DNA of 64,000 nt from Kitasatospora griseola (GTDB lineage: Bacteria; Actinomycetota; Actinomycetes; Streptomycetales; Streptomycetaceae): positions 1 through 64,000 of the forward strand of contig NZ_BMRI01000033.1 in assembly GCF_014648555.1 (NCBI RefSeq), written 5' to 3'. The notes under the pieces were generated by a model. That model was not told the origin of the DNA. It ran no database searches and worked only from the letters and a program-made list of their open reading frames with translations. Made by a program: the position numbers and the translations under genes. Shown here piece by piece: positions 7,323 through 15,583 of this stretch (the stretch's first letter is position 1; each line of letters opens with the position of its first letter).

Positions 7323-7979
7323 GTGCGAGTACTGGCATGCGGGAGCGACGCCGTCCTGATCGAGGTCGACAGCGCCGAACAGGTGCAGCACCTGCACGGT
7401 GCACTGCGCGCCGCACCACCCGGCGGCGTCACCGAACTCGTGCCCGCCGCCCGCACCGTGCTGGTCCGCTACGACCCCCGCACCACGGACCCGCACCGCC
7501 TGCGCACCGCGCTCACCGCCTTCGCCGAGCCGCCCCGCACCGCCGCCCTCCCGCCCGCCGGGACGACGGAGACCGTCCGCATCCCCGTGCGGTACGACGG
7601 ACCCGACCTCGCCGAGGTCGCCGCCCGCACCGGACTGACCGAACGCCAGGTCGTCGAACGCCACACCGCCGCCCACTACCGCGTCGCGTTCTGCGGCTTC
7701 GCCCCGGGCTTCGCCTACCTCACCGGCCTCGACCCGCAGCTGCGCCTGCCCCGCCGCACCGAGCCCCGCACCCGGGTGCCGGCCGGAACCGTCGCCGTCG
7801 CCGACGAGTACACCGGCATCTACCCGAGCCCCTCGCCCGGCGGCTGGCACCTGCTCGGCACCACCGCTCTCACCCTGTGGGACCCCGCCGCCGACCCGCC
7901 CACCCGGCTGCGCCCCGGCACCGCCGTCCGCTTCGTCGAAGCCCAGGAGCACCCGGGAGCGGATCATGACCCGCGGTGA
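7323..7979 (+). CDS. pxpB: 5-oxoprolinase subunit PxpB (KipI-like)
   Basis: A 218-residue cytosolic protein of the KipI/PxpB family, a subunit of the ATP-dependent 5-oxoprolinase that opens 5-oxo-L-proline to glutamate. Family segments are FCGFAPGFAYLTGLDPQL, the PRRTEPRTRVPAGTVAVA stretch and the TGIYPSPSPGGWHLLGTT motif. The GTG at 7323 was chosen because AGGA lies about 8 bases upstream and homology begins there; an in-frame ATG 31 codons earlier lacks support. It overlaps pxpC by 14 bases. The usual third subunit, PxpA (LamB/YcsF), is not adjacent. Confidence 0.9.
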   Translation: MRVLACGSDAVLIEVDSAEQVQHLHGALRAAPPGGVTELVPAARTVLVRYDPRTTDPHRLRTALTAFAEPPRTAALPPAGTTETVRIPVRYDGPDLAEVAARTGLTERQVVERHTAAHYRVAFCGFAPGFAYLTGLDPQLRLPRRTEPRTRVPAGTVAVADEYTGIYPSPSPGGWHLLGTTALTLWDPAADPPTRLRPGTAVRFVEAQEHPGADHDPR

Positions 7980-8826
7980 ACTGCTGGTCGTCCGCGCCGG
8001 GTTCGGCGCCACCGTGCAGGACCTCGGCCGGCCCGGACTCGCCGCGCTCGGCGTCGGCCGGGCCGGAGCCGCCGACCGCGACGCGCTGCGCCTGGCCAAC
8101 CGCCTGGTCGGCAACCCCGAGGACGCCGCCGGTCTCGAAGCACCCATGGGCGGCCTCGAACTGGCCTTCCCGCGCGCCGCCACCTGCGCGCTCACCGGCG
8201 CCGACTGCCCGGCCTGGATCGACCGACGCCCCGCCGCCACCCGCACCCCGCTGCACGTCCCCGCCGGCGCCCGGCTGCGCCTCGGCACCCCCACCCGCGG
8301 CCTGCGCGTCTACCTCGCCGTCCGCGGCGGCCTGGACGTCCCCCCGGTGCTCGGCTCCCGCTCCACCGACACCCTCGCCGGAATCGGCCCCGACCGGCTG
8401 ACGGTCGGTCAACTGCTGCCCCTCGGCGACGCCGCCACCGGCTGGCCCACCGCCGACCACGCTCCGCGGCCCGCCCCCGCCGACCGCACCGTGCTGCACG
8501 TGCTGCCCGGCCCCCGCGACGACTGGTTCACCGCCGACGCGCTGCGCACCCTGCTCGCCGAGCCGTACACCGTCACCCCCGACAGCGACCGGGTCGGCAT
8601 GCGCCTGGACGGGCCCGCCCTGGAACGCGCCCGCACCGGCGAACTCCCCTCCGAGGGCATGGTCGGCGGCGCGCTGCAGGTGCCGCCGTCCGGGCGGCCG
8701 ATCCTGTTCCTCGCCGACCACCCCGTCACCGGCGGCTACCCCGTCATCGCGGTGGTCCGCCGCGCCGACCTCGGCGCCGCCGCCCAGGCCCGCCCCGGCG
8801 ACACCCTGCACTTCCGGCTCGCCTGA
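7966..8826 (+). CDS. pxpC: 5-oxoprolinase subunit PxpC (KipA-like, carboxyltransferase fold)
   Basis: A 286-residue protein of the KipA/PxpC (biotin-dependent carboxyltransferase, AHS2) family. The N-terminal RAGFGATVQDLGRPGLAALGVGRAGAADRDALRLAN block and the later SDRVGMRLDGPAL, SEGMVGGALQVPPSG and ADHPVTGGYPVIAVV blocks are diagnostic. With PxpB it forms the core of 5-oxoprolinase. It starts inside the pxpB 3' end, so translation is coupled. Its stop lies 10 bases from the stop of the convergent VWA gene, leaving no room for a separate terminator. Confidence 0.9.
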   Translation: MTRGELLVVRAGFGATVQDLGRPGLAALGVGRAGAADRDALRLANRLVGNPEDAAGLEAPMGGLELAFPRAATCALTGADCPAWIDRRPAATRTPLHVPAGARLRLGTPTRGLRVYLAVRGGLDVPPVLGSRSTDTLAGIGPDRLTVGQLLPLGDAATGWPTADHAPRPAPADRTVLHVLPGPRDDWFTADALRTLLAEPYTVTPDSDRVGMRLDGPALERARTGELPSEGMVGGALQVPPSGRPILFLADHPVTGGYPVIAVVRRADLGAAAQARPGDTLHFRLA

Positions 8827-8836
8827 ACTCGCCCGG

Positions 8837-10186
8837 CTATCGCTCCAGTTGCACCACCCGCGCCCACTCCGGCGGCAGATCGGGCCGGTAGTCCGGATCG
8901 TCCTCGTCGACGTACGACGGACGGCTGAACAGGCCGACCACCGTCCGGCAGGACGGCCGTTGGGAGGGCCAGGCCGTCTGGCCGTCCGTCAGCGCCACCA
9001 CCACGTCCGGGGCCGGGCGCAGTCGCAGGGCCGCCGCGAAGCCCTCCCGCAGATCGGTGCCGCCACCGCCGACCAGCGCCAACACTCCGTCGCCGCTGAT
9101 CCGTTGGACCCGATGGGCGGCGGCGTCGCAGGACAGCACCGACAGCAGTTCGCGCCGCCCGCCCAGGGTGCGGGCGATCGCGGCGATCTCCAGCAGCGCG
9201 GTGCCCAACTCCTGATCGCTCACCGAGGCGGAGGTGTCCACCACCACGGCCACCCGCGGCAGTCGGTGGCGCAGCGAGGGCAGCACGACACCCGGCAGCG
9301 CGGTGGCGCGGCGCGCCGGTCGGCCGTACGTGTAGTCGGAGCCCGCGCCCGCGCCGGCCACCGCCGAGCGGACCGCCGCGCCGAGCAACTCCCGCCACGG
9401 CTGCGGCGGATGGAACGCCTCCCGGGCCCAGCGCCGCCAGCCCGCCGGGGCGTCGCCCGGCCGCCCGAGGATGCCCTCGGCGACCCGGAACCGGACCAGG
9501 TCGCGCTCGTGCGGCTGCAGCCCGAGCCCGCCGCCCGGCCCGAGGTCCCACGCCCGGTCGAAGCCGTCGGCGCCGCTGCCGCACTCCAGCCAGCCGACGG
9601 TGTCGGTGTGCGGGCCGAGCGTGAACCTCGGCAGGTAGTCCTCCATCAGCAGGTCCGGCGGCAGGCCGAGCGTCTCCGGGTGGACGGCGTCCGCGGGCCG
9701 GATCAGGCCGTCGCCGAAGATGTCGTCGTTGATCTCGCAGTCCGCCGCCACATTGATCCGCAGGCGGTCGCCCGGCCCGTTCAGCCCGAACTTGCGGATC
9801 GCCCGGTCGCCGCGGCCGGCGTGGTCGCGCAGCAGGTGGGAGACCTCGTGGACCCAGATCGAGGCGAGTTCCTCCACCGGCCGGGCGGCCACGAACACGG
9901 GTGAGACGTAGCAGCGCCAGTACCGGTCCACCGCCATGGTCGGCACCTGCGCCGACTCGACCACGTGCATCGCGAACAGCGCGGTGGCCAGGTACGGGCG
10001 GGCCCGCACCGCCTGCAGGCGGGCCGCGTACAGCTTCTCCAGGTCCAGCGGCGGCCCGGCCGGGCGGGACGGTCCCGGCCTCGCGCGGTCGGGCGCGGGA
10101 CTCGGGGCCGGACGGGGCGTCGGCCTTGGTGTCGCACGGGGCGGTCCCGGCTTCGGCGGTCCGGGCATCGGGCGGGGCGCGCTCAT
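8837..10186 (-). CDS. VWA-like protein with N-terminal metallopeptidase-like domain (DUF2201 type)
   Basis: A 449-residue protein. Residues 1-46 are a Pro/Arg-rich linker. Residues 50-260 form a DUF2201-type metallopeptidase-like domain with HEVSH at 113-117 (HExxH) and CEIND downstream. Residues 310-440 form a von Willebrand factor A-like domain with the metal site DTSAS at 317-321 and ALTDGQ. The ATG at 10186 overlaps the stop of the upstream AAA+ gene (ATGA). It is the last gene of a three-gene operon. MoxR-type ATPases paired with VWA proteins usually remodel or activate a target complex, possibly with proteolysis here. The target is unknown. Confidence 0.8.
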   Translation of the reverse strand: MSAPRPMPGPPKPGPPRATPRPTPRPAPSPAPDRARPGPSRPAGPPLDLEKLYAARLQAVRARPYLATALFAMHVVESAQVPTMAVDRYWRCYVSPVFVAARPVEELASIWVHEVSHLLRDHAGRGDRAIRKFGLNGPGDRLRINVAADCEINDDIFGDGLIRPADAVHPETLGLPPDLLMEDYLPRFTLGPHTDTVGWLECGSGADGFDRAWDLGPGGGLGLQPHERDLVRFRVAEGILGRPGDAPAGWRRWAREAFHPPQPWRELLGAAVRSAVAGAGAGSDYTYGRPARRATALPGVVLPSLRHRLPRVAVVVDTSASVSDQELGTALLEIAAIARTLGGRRELLSVLSCDAAAHRVQRISGDGVLALVGGGGTDLREGFAAALRLRPAPDVVVALTDGQTAWPSQRPSCRTVVGLFSRPSYVDEDDPDYRPDLPPEWARVVQLER

Positions 10187-11403
10187 CGGAGGCCCGCCCG
10201 GGCGGCGGCGGGCACCCGTGCGGCGGCCCGGTCGGCCCGCCGGGAAACCTCCAGCGCACCCGCGAACCGCTCGATCAACGCCGGTACCTCCCAGTCGGGT
10301 CGGCGCAGCGAGGCGAGCGTGGTGACGGGCACCACCAGCACGTCCGGGCTGCCGGTCTGCAGCGCCCGCGCCATCAACGCCCAGGCGGCGTCCCAACGTT
10401 GCAGGGTCGGCCGGGAGCGCACCGCGGCGACCACCGCGTCCAGCGCGATCTGCCGCAGGTCGCCGCGCTCCGGCAGGACGGCGCCGTCCGGGTCGGCGAG
10501 CAGGTCCTCGGGGGCGGGCAGGTCCATCCGGTCGACGGCGGCCAGCAGTTCGAGCCCGGGCCCGTCACCGACCGTGCCGCGCACCAGCATCGACAGCACC
10601 TCGCGCGACGAGCGGGCGGCCGAGCCGAACGCCAGCAGCCGCACCGTCATCTCCCAACTGCGGGGCGATGGCCAGGCCCTGCCGCGCCGGGTCTCGGCGG
10701 ACGGCAGCCGGTGGGTCAGCTCGGGCCGCACCGTCAGCAGGTCGCACACCGCGCGGCGGGCGAACTCGACGGCGGCGGGCAGCCGTTCGGCGTCCAGCCG
10801 GGGCAGCTCGGCGCGCGGCCACACCCCGCCGAGGCCGCGCACCACCACCTGCGGGTCGTGCACCCAGTCCAGGTGGACGAACCGGTTGGCCAGCGGCGCG
10901 CTCAGCTCCCAGCCGTCGGCGGCCGAGCCGCGCGGGTTGGCGGCCGCCACGATCCGCACCCCCGGCGGGAGTTGCAGCGCACCGATGCGGCGCTCCAGCA
11001 CCAGGCGGAGCAGCGCCGCCTGTACGGCGGGCGGGGCGGTGGAGAGCTCGTCGAGGAACAGCAGCCCGCGCCCCTGCCGGACCAGGCGCACCGCCCAGTC
11101 CGGCGGCGCGAGCGGCACACCGTCGGTGGCCGGGTCCGCGCCGATCACCGGCAGGCCGGAGAAGTCCGACGGCTCGTGCACGCTGGCGATCACCGTGGTG
11201 AGCGGCAGGTCGAGTTCGACGGCGAGCTGGTTCAGCGCGGCGGTCTTCCCGATGCCGGGTTCACCCCAGAGAAGGACCGGCAGGTCGGCGGCGACGGCGA
11301 GGGTCAGGGCCTCGATCTGGAGGTCCTGTCGGGGCTCGGTGGAGGACTCGGCGAGCATCGCCAACAGGTGGTCGGCGACGGCGAGTTGGGTGGTGGAAGG
11401 CAT
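10183..11403 (-). CDS. MoxR-type AAA+ ATPase
   Basis: A 406-residue cytosolic ATPase with Walker A GEPGIGKT (47-54), Walker B LLFLDEL (114-120), and a sensor-like AAANPRGSAADGWELSAPLANRF block typical of the MoxR/CbbQ/NorQ (AAA_5) branch. The C-terminal part is helical. Its stop overlaps the next gene's start by four bases, so it is made in step with the VWA partner. These ATPases act as chaperone-like remodelers together with VWA proteins. It starts 59 bases after the upstream unknown gene on the same strand. Confidence 0.85.
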   Translation of the reverse strand: MPSTTQLAVADHLLAMLAESSTEPRQDLQIEALTLAVAADLPVLLWGEPGIGKTAALNQLAVELDLPLTTVIASVHEPSDFSGLPVIGADPATDGVPLAPPDWAVRLVRQGRGLLFLDELSTAPPAVQAALLRLVLERRIGALQLPPGVRIVAAANPRGSAADGWELSAPLANRFVHLDWVHDPQVVVRGLGGVWPRAELPRLDAERLPAAVEFARRAVCDLLTVRPELTHRLPSAETRRGRAWPSPRSWEMTVRLLAFGSAARSSREVLSMLVRGTVGDGPGLELLAAVDRMDLPAPEDLLADPDGAVLPERGDLRQIALDAVVAAVRSRPTLQRWDAAWALMARALQTGSPDVLVVPVTTLASLRRPDWEVPALIERFAGALEVSRRADRAAARVPAAARAGLR

Positions 11404-11462
11404 GAGTGATCACCTGGGGAGGAAAGAGTCGGATCCCGGCGCGGCGTGCGTCGGGTGAAGGG

Positions 11463-12809
11463 TCAGAGCAGGTGGCGCCGGAACGAGCAGCACCGGCACC
11501 GGAGCCCTCGCGGCGGGCGAAGGCGGTGCGGGTGGCCGTCCGGCAGCAGTGTCGGCGGTGCCTGAGGGGTCGCGCGGGCATCGCGCGGCCCGCGGGGGAC
11601 GATTCCGGCGCGACGGAGCACGGCGACGCCCCGCAGCTCCTCGTCCGCGGCCAGCCGCTCGGCGAGCGGGCTGCCCGGCAACGGGCGCTCGTCGCCGATC
11701 AGTTGGCGGACGGCGGCGAGTGCACCGGACCGGTCGCCGTGCAGCAGGCGCTGCACGATGGCGTCCAGGTCGTCGGGCTGCCGGTGCGCGCGGTCGATGG
11801 TCTGCAGGCAGGGCAGCGGCGGGCCGCCGAACGCCAACAGCAGTTCCTCCCGCCGCAGTTGCTCCGGCGAGTGGTCGAGCGAGGTGAGCCGGCCCGCCAC
11901 CAGGGCCACCCGGTGCCGGGCTCCCCGACAGTCCACCGGCAGCGGATCCTCCGTCGACGGCGGCGGCGCGGGCGCCGAGCGGAAGCCCGGGACGAGCGCT
12001 GCCGCCACCAGCGGGTGCAGTCGGTCGGCGGGCAGTGCCCCGGAGCGCAGCAGCCACAGGTCGGGCGGTGCCCAGGTGGCGGCGTCCGGGAGCACCGGGA
12101 AGCCGCCCGCGTCGCGCAGTTCCGCGTCGACCGACCCGGTGGCGGGATCGAGCAGCAGGAACCGGCGCGCGGCCGACCGCACCGCGACCGGCACATCGGG
12201 CGCCAGCCCGTCCGCCGTGCGCAGCAGGGCGGCCTCGAACGGCCAGATCTCGTCGGCGAACCGAGGATCCGTCAATTCGGCCGTGCGGTTTGCGAGTTCG
12301 TGGGATCGCCGGGCGTCCCACAGGTGTCGGTGCAGGTCGAGGCGGAAACGCGGCTGCGGGCGCAGGCCGGCCCCCGGGGCGGAGGTGTGCCACAGCGCCA
12401 GGCCGACTCGCTGGTCGACCGCCGCCATCCGGTGCGGCGCGGTGCGGGCCACCAGGTGGAACGCGGCAGGCCCGTCCCGCGGATAGCGGGCCAGGGTGAC
12501 GCTCAGCCCCGGCCGCAGCAGCCCGTCAGGGGCCGTCCGCGGCAGGTGCCAGCGCAGCAGGTCCGGAGCCAAGTGGCGGAGGTCGGAGCGCAGTTGACCG
12601 GCGAGCTCGGGGCCGTACGTGCGGGCGACCGCCCGGACGTCCAGCTCCACGTCGAACCGGGCAGCAGCGCAGGCGCCGCCCCAGTCGCCGGACTCCCGGC
12701 GGGCGGTGGCGGTCTCGATCATGGCCGGGGGAACGGCGAACTGCCGGACGCGCGGCCAGAAACAGGTACGAGTGTCCTCGTCCATCGGCGAAGTGCGGTG
12801 CATCAGCAC
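11463..12809 (-). CDS. unknown protein, first gene of the MoxR-VWA operon
   Basis: About 448 residues, not confidently recognised. It is Arg/Ala/Leu-rich without membrane segments or a signal peptide. Charged helical stretches alternate with short conserved-looking blocks (WDARRSHELANRTAEL near 165-180, HRVALVAGRLTSLDHSPEQL near 300-320), and the C-terminal 40 residues are Pro/Arg-rich. The start is uncertain: GTG at 12809, ATG at 12803 and ATG at 12785 are all possible, and none has a strong ribosome binding site. By position it is the third partner of the MoxR-VWA pair, perhaps the substrate-specific component. That is inference. Confidence 0.65.
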   Translation of the reverse strand: MLMHRTSPMDEDTRTCFWPRVRQFAVPPAMIETATARRESGDWGGACAAARFDVELDVRAVARTYGPELAGQLRSDLRHLAPDLLRWHLPRTAPDGLLRPGLSVTLARYPRDGPAAFHLVARTAPHRMAAVDQRVGLALWHTSAPGAGLRPQPRFRLDLHRHLWDARRSHELANRTAELTDPRFADEIWPFEAALLRTADGLAPDVPVAVRSAARRFLLLDPATGSVDAELRDAGGFPVLPDAATWAPPDLWLLRSGALPADRLHPLVAAALVPGFRSAPAPPPSTEDPLPVDCRGARHRVALVAGRLTSLDHSPEQLRREELLLAFGGPPLPCLQTIDRAHRQPDDLDAIVQRLLHGDRSGALAAVRQLIGDERPLPGSPLAERLAADEELRGVAVLRRAGIVPRGPRDARATPQAPPTLLPDGHPHRLRPPRGLRCRCCSFRRHLL

Positions 12810-12997
12810 TCACTTCGGAAGGACGGGACCTCCAATCCATGAGTAGTCATCGCCGGTGATCGTAGCGGGTCCCCCGGCGTGCTGTCAGCCCTGTTCGGCG
12901 GCGGGGCGCCGCGGCGTAGGGTGGCGGCAGAAGGCGCTCCGGGAGAGTCCGGGGAGCCCGAGCGGTCCAGGCGGTTCGGGGCGGGAGGTGCACGGCG

Positions 12998-13915
12998 GTG
13001 ACGGACGGGTGGCGACGGCCGGTCGAGGCGCTGCGGCGGAGGCTGCTGCGGGAGATCAATGCCACGGTGCACGGCGCCGACCTCCACCTGGAGCGCTACG
13101 ACCGGCCGCCCGGCGATCCCGGCCTGTTCGGCGCGTCCAGCGTGGTGTGGCGGGTGCACGAGCACCCGGCCGGGATGCTGGTCGGCGGGTTCGCCGCGCT
13201 GATGCTCCAGTCGCTGCACCCGGTCGCGATGCGCGCCGTCGCCGAGCACTCCGACTACCGCACCGACCCCACCGGGCGGCTGCACCGCACCGCCCGCTTC
13301 GTGTCCACCACCACGCTCGGCTCCTCCGCCGCCGCCGAGGCCGCGATCGCCGAGGTGCGGCGCATCCACCGCTTCGTCCGCGGCTTCGACGCGGCGGGCC
13401 GGCCGTACCGGGCCGACGATCCCGAACTGCTCTGCTGGGTGCACACCGCGGAGGTGTCCTGCTTCCTGCTGGGGCACCAGGTCTTCGCCGGGCGGGGCCG
13501 GTTGAGCGACGACGAGTGCGACGCGTATCTGGCGCAGGTGGCGCTGATCGGCGAACTGCTCGGCGCGGACGGGATACCCGGCTCACGCGCCGCGCTCGCC
13601 GAGTACCTGGCCCGGGTGCGGGGCGAACTGCGGGCCGGGCCCGAGTCGTTGGAGGTGGTCGCGCTGCTGCGGGGCTTCGGGCGCACCCGGCGCGAGCGCC
13701 TCGCCGTACGGATCCTCACCAACGCGGCGGTCGGCCTGCTGCCCGGATGGGCGCGCACCGAGCTCGGCATCCGTCGGTCGTGGGCGGTCCGCCGGCTCTG
13801 GGACCGACCGCAGGCCCGGCTGCTCGGCGCGGTGATGGTGTGGGCGTGCGGCCTGTCCCCGATCAGGGCCGCCGCCCACGCCCGGGCGAACGCCGGGGCC
13901 CCGACGGCCGGTTGA
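12998..13915 (+). CDS. oxygenase MpaB family protein (DUF2236)
   Basis: A 305-residue protein of the MpaB/latex-clearing (DUF2236) family, haem-dependent or haem-like oxygenases. Family hallmarks are GGFAALMLQSLHPVAMRAV near 64-82, RLHRTARFVSTTTLGSS near 95-111 and LLCWVHTAEVSCFL near 144-157, with conserved histidines in each block. GTG start at 12998 with GGGAGG upstream. It is predicted soluble. The substrate is not predictable. No partner gene lies beside it; small hairpins follow the stop. Confidence 0.8.
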   Translation: MTDGWRRPVEALRRRLLREINATVHGADLHLERYDRPPGDPGLFGASSVVWRVHEHPAGMLVGGFAALMLQSLHPVAMRAVAEHSDYRTDPTGRLHRTARFVSTTTLGSSAAAEAAIAEVRRIHRFVRGFDAAGRPYRADDPELLCWVHTAEVSCFLLGHQVFAGRGRLSDDECDAYLAQVALIGELLGADGIPGSRAALAEYLARVRGELRAGPESLEVVALLRGFGRTRRERLAVRILTNAAVGLLPGWARTELGIRRSWAVRRLWDRPQARLLGAVMVWACGLSPIRAAAHARANAGAPTAG

Positions 13916-13920
13916 CGGGA

Positions 13921-13945
13921 AGCGGCCGGGACGGGGTCGGCCGCT
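13921..13945 (+). terminator. short hairpin after the MpaB-like gene
   Basis: An 8-bp stem (AGCGGCCG at 13921-13928 with CGGCCGCT at 13938-13945), six bases after the stop codon. Confidence 0.4.
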
Positions 13946-14020
13946 CGACGGGGAGACACCGGGCGCGGACAGCGAGGGGCAGGGCGCGGGCGGGGCGTGC
14001 CGGCGGGCGCGGAGCGCACG

Positions 14021-14067
14021 GAAGCGGCCGCCGTCCGGGGCTGGGTTCCGGATGTGGCGGCCGCTTC
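14021..14067 (-). terminator. hairpin beyond the bL37 gene
   Basis: Perfect 12-bp arms, 14021-14032 and 14056-14067, with a 23-base loop, about 50 bases beyond the stop of the minus-strand bL37 gene. It could also serve the plus-strand gene ending at 13915. Confidence 0.45.
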
Positions 14068-14115
14068 GAGATCGTCGTGTTCGGCGTTCGGCGTTGCCGG
14101 GAACGTCGGTGGTTC

Positions 14116-14193
14116 TCAGTACTGGGGCCGACGGCCGTGGTTCGCCTTGTGCCTGGCGCGGGCCTTCTTCTTGCGGCGTCGCTTGGACGACAT
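14116..14193 (-). CDS. small ribosomal protein bL37-like
   Basis: A 25-residue, extremely basic protein: MSSKRRRKKKARAR followed by HKANHGRRPQY. The basic head and the KANHG(K/R)RP tail match the actinobacterial 50S protein bL37, described structurally in mycobacterial ribosomes near the peptidyl-transferase region. ATG at 14193 with GAGGAG about 10 bases upstream. It stands alone between an oxygenase gene and a small acidic protein gene and is easily missed by length cut-offs. Confidence 0.8.
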   Translation of the reverse strand: MSSKRRRKKKARARHKANHGRRPQY

Positions 14194-14381
14194 GGCCACA
14201 CTCTCCTCTCCCGACGGTGGACAACGGCCCCCCGTCCACCGTGCGCCCGTCGCCGGGATGCTGCCAGCCGACACCGGGGACGCCGGGTGGCCGGGCCGAC
14301 ACGCCCGGCGACGGCCGGGTGCCGGGGCGGGCCTGGACGCACCATGGAGACGAGGGGGTCAGCACTTCCGCGGGAGGCGAG

Positions 14382-14564
14382 ATGTCGCACCACACGCACG
14401 GGACCCATGACGCACCGGCCGACGAGTGGCCGCCCACCGAGACTCCGGAGGCCCGGATGACCGCCGAGGGTTCGCCGCCGCCGGACGAGAGCGAGAAGAC
14501 CGCGGCGGACGGCCCGGAGTTCGCCGTTCCGGTCTCCTCGCCGCCGGAACCCGAGGAGGACTGA
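14382..14564 (+). CDS. small acidic Pro/Glu-rich protein
   Basis: A 60-residue hydrophilic protein. ATG at 14382 with GGGAGG 5-10 bases upstream. The N-terminus MSHHTHGTH is His-rich; the rest is rich in Pro, Glu, Asp and Ser (PPPDESEKTA, SSPPEPEED) and probably disordered. No family was recognised. It lies about 190 bases divergently from bL37 and 93 bases before the WhiB-like gene. The good ribosome binding site and amino acid bias support it, but it could be non-coding. Confidence 0.5.
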   Translation: MSHHTHGTHDAPADEWPPTETPEARMTAEGSPPPDESEKTAADGPEFAVPVSSPPEPEED

Positions 14565-14657
14565 CCGCCGGAGCCCGCGAGGACCGCCGCACGCGGTTCG
14601 GCCATCGGATCCCGGTTACACGGACGGGCACACCCGTGCGACCGCGAGGAGGAGCCG

Positions 14658-14951
14658 ATGACCGTGATCTCCCGTCTGCCCGGAGCCACCGAGGAGCAGT
14701 GGGACTGGCAGCTGCGGGGCGCCTGCCGGGCCGCCGACTGCCGGCTGTTCTTCCACCCGCCCGGCGAGCGGGGCCAAGCCCACGAGGAGCGTGACCGCGC
14801 CGCGAAGGCGGTCTGCGCCCGCTGCCCCGTCCGGGAGCGCTGCCTGCGCCACGCGCTCGCCGCCCGGGAACGCTACGGGGTGTGGGGCGGCCGCACCGAG
14901 GAGGAGCGGCAGCACATCCTGCGCCGGCGGCGCCGCAACCGCGGCAGGTGA
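14658..14951 (+). CDS. WhiB-family [4Fe-4S] transcriptional regulator
   Basis: A 97-residue Wbl protein. Cys23 together with the CARCPVRERC block (CxxC-x5-C) supplies the four cysteines of the Fe-S cluster. An extra cysteine sits in RAADCRLFFHP. GVWGG is the conserved beta-turn, and the tail RRRRRNRGR is the DNA-binding basic end. Wbl proteins bind sigma factor region 4 and respond to redox or NO. ATG at 14658 with GAGGAG upstream. Which Wbl subfamily (WblE-like or other) cannot be decided by eye. A strong terminator follows at once. Confidence 0.9.
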   Translation: MTVISRLPGATEEQWDWQLRGACRAADCRLFFHPPGERGQAHEERDRAAKAVCARCPVRERCLRHALAARERYGVWGGRTEEERQHILRRRRRNRGR

Positions 14952-14962
14952 GGCGCCCGGCA

Positions 14963-14997
14963 CGAAGGCGGCCCCCGAGGTTCGGGGGCCGCCTTCG
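14963..14997. terminator. strong bidirectional hairpin terminator
   Basis: Perfect 16-bp stem (14963-14978 with 14982-14997) and a 3-base loop, between the convergent WhiB-like and anti-sigma-type ATPase genes. It lies 12 bases after one stop and 19 bases from the other. Confidence 0.85.
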
Positions 14998-15015
14998 CGT
15001 CGAGTGCCGGCGACG

Positions 15016-15483
15016 CTACGCGCGCAGACGGGAGACGTCGATCTCCGCCCAGATGGACTTGCCCTGGGCGTGCAGGTCGGCGCCCCAGCGGTCGGCGGTG
15101 TGCTGGACGATGTACAGGCCGTGACCGCCGGGGAGGCCGGGGTGGTGCGGGGTGCGCAGCGCGGGCAGCACGGCGGACGCGTCGGAGACCTCGATCCGCA
15201 GGCGGGCCGGGGTGGCGTCCAGGACGAGTTCGAGCGGGCCGCCGGCGTGCAGCATCGCGTTGCCGACGAGTTCGGCGACCAGCAGCACGACGTCCTCGCC
15301 GAGGTCGGCGTCGGGCGGGGTGGACCACGACCAGTCGCCGAGCGCCTCGGCGGTGAACGCTCGGGCCCGGGCCACCGGCCGGGCGACGCCCGCCAACCGC
15401 AGCCGACGGCGCTGGCCGCCGGGGGGTGGGGCCGCGCCGGCGTCCGGGCGGTCGCCGTCCAGGGTTCCCCGACTGGGCGTCAC
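15016..15483 (-). CDS. HATPase-type serine kinase / anti-sigma regulatory protein
   Basis: A 155-residue GHKL ATPase of the RsbW/SpoIIAB type. The N box reads LLVAELVGNAMLHAGG, followed by DASAVLP and the GGHGLYIVQHTADRWG G box. These kinases phosphorylate STAS antagonists and bind sigma factors. GTG start at 15483 with AGGGAA about 9 bases upstream. A longer frame to 15609 would overlap the STAS gene and adds only a Pro/Thr-rich head. It lies 100 bases downstream of the STAS gene on the same strand, forming a partner-switching group with the sigma gene at 16117-17004. Confidence 0.85.
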   Translation of the reverse strand: MTPSRGTLDGDRPDAGAAPPPGGQRRRLRLAGVARPVARARAFTAEALGDWSWSTPPDADLGEDVVLLVAELVGNAMLHAGGPLELVLDATPARLRIEVSDASAVLPALRTPHHPGLPGGHGLYIVQHTADRWGADLHAQGKSIWAEIDVSRLRA

Positions 15484-15583
15484 GGGCGGGTTCCCTTCGG
15501 TCTCGACGGCAGGCACACGGGTCGGTTTCCCGGCCGTGCCGGGATTATGCCCGGTACGGCGGACGGTGCGCGGACGGAGGGTC

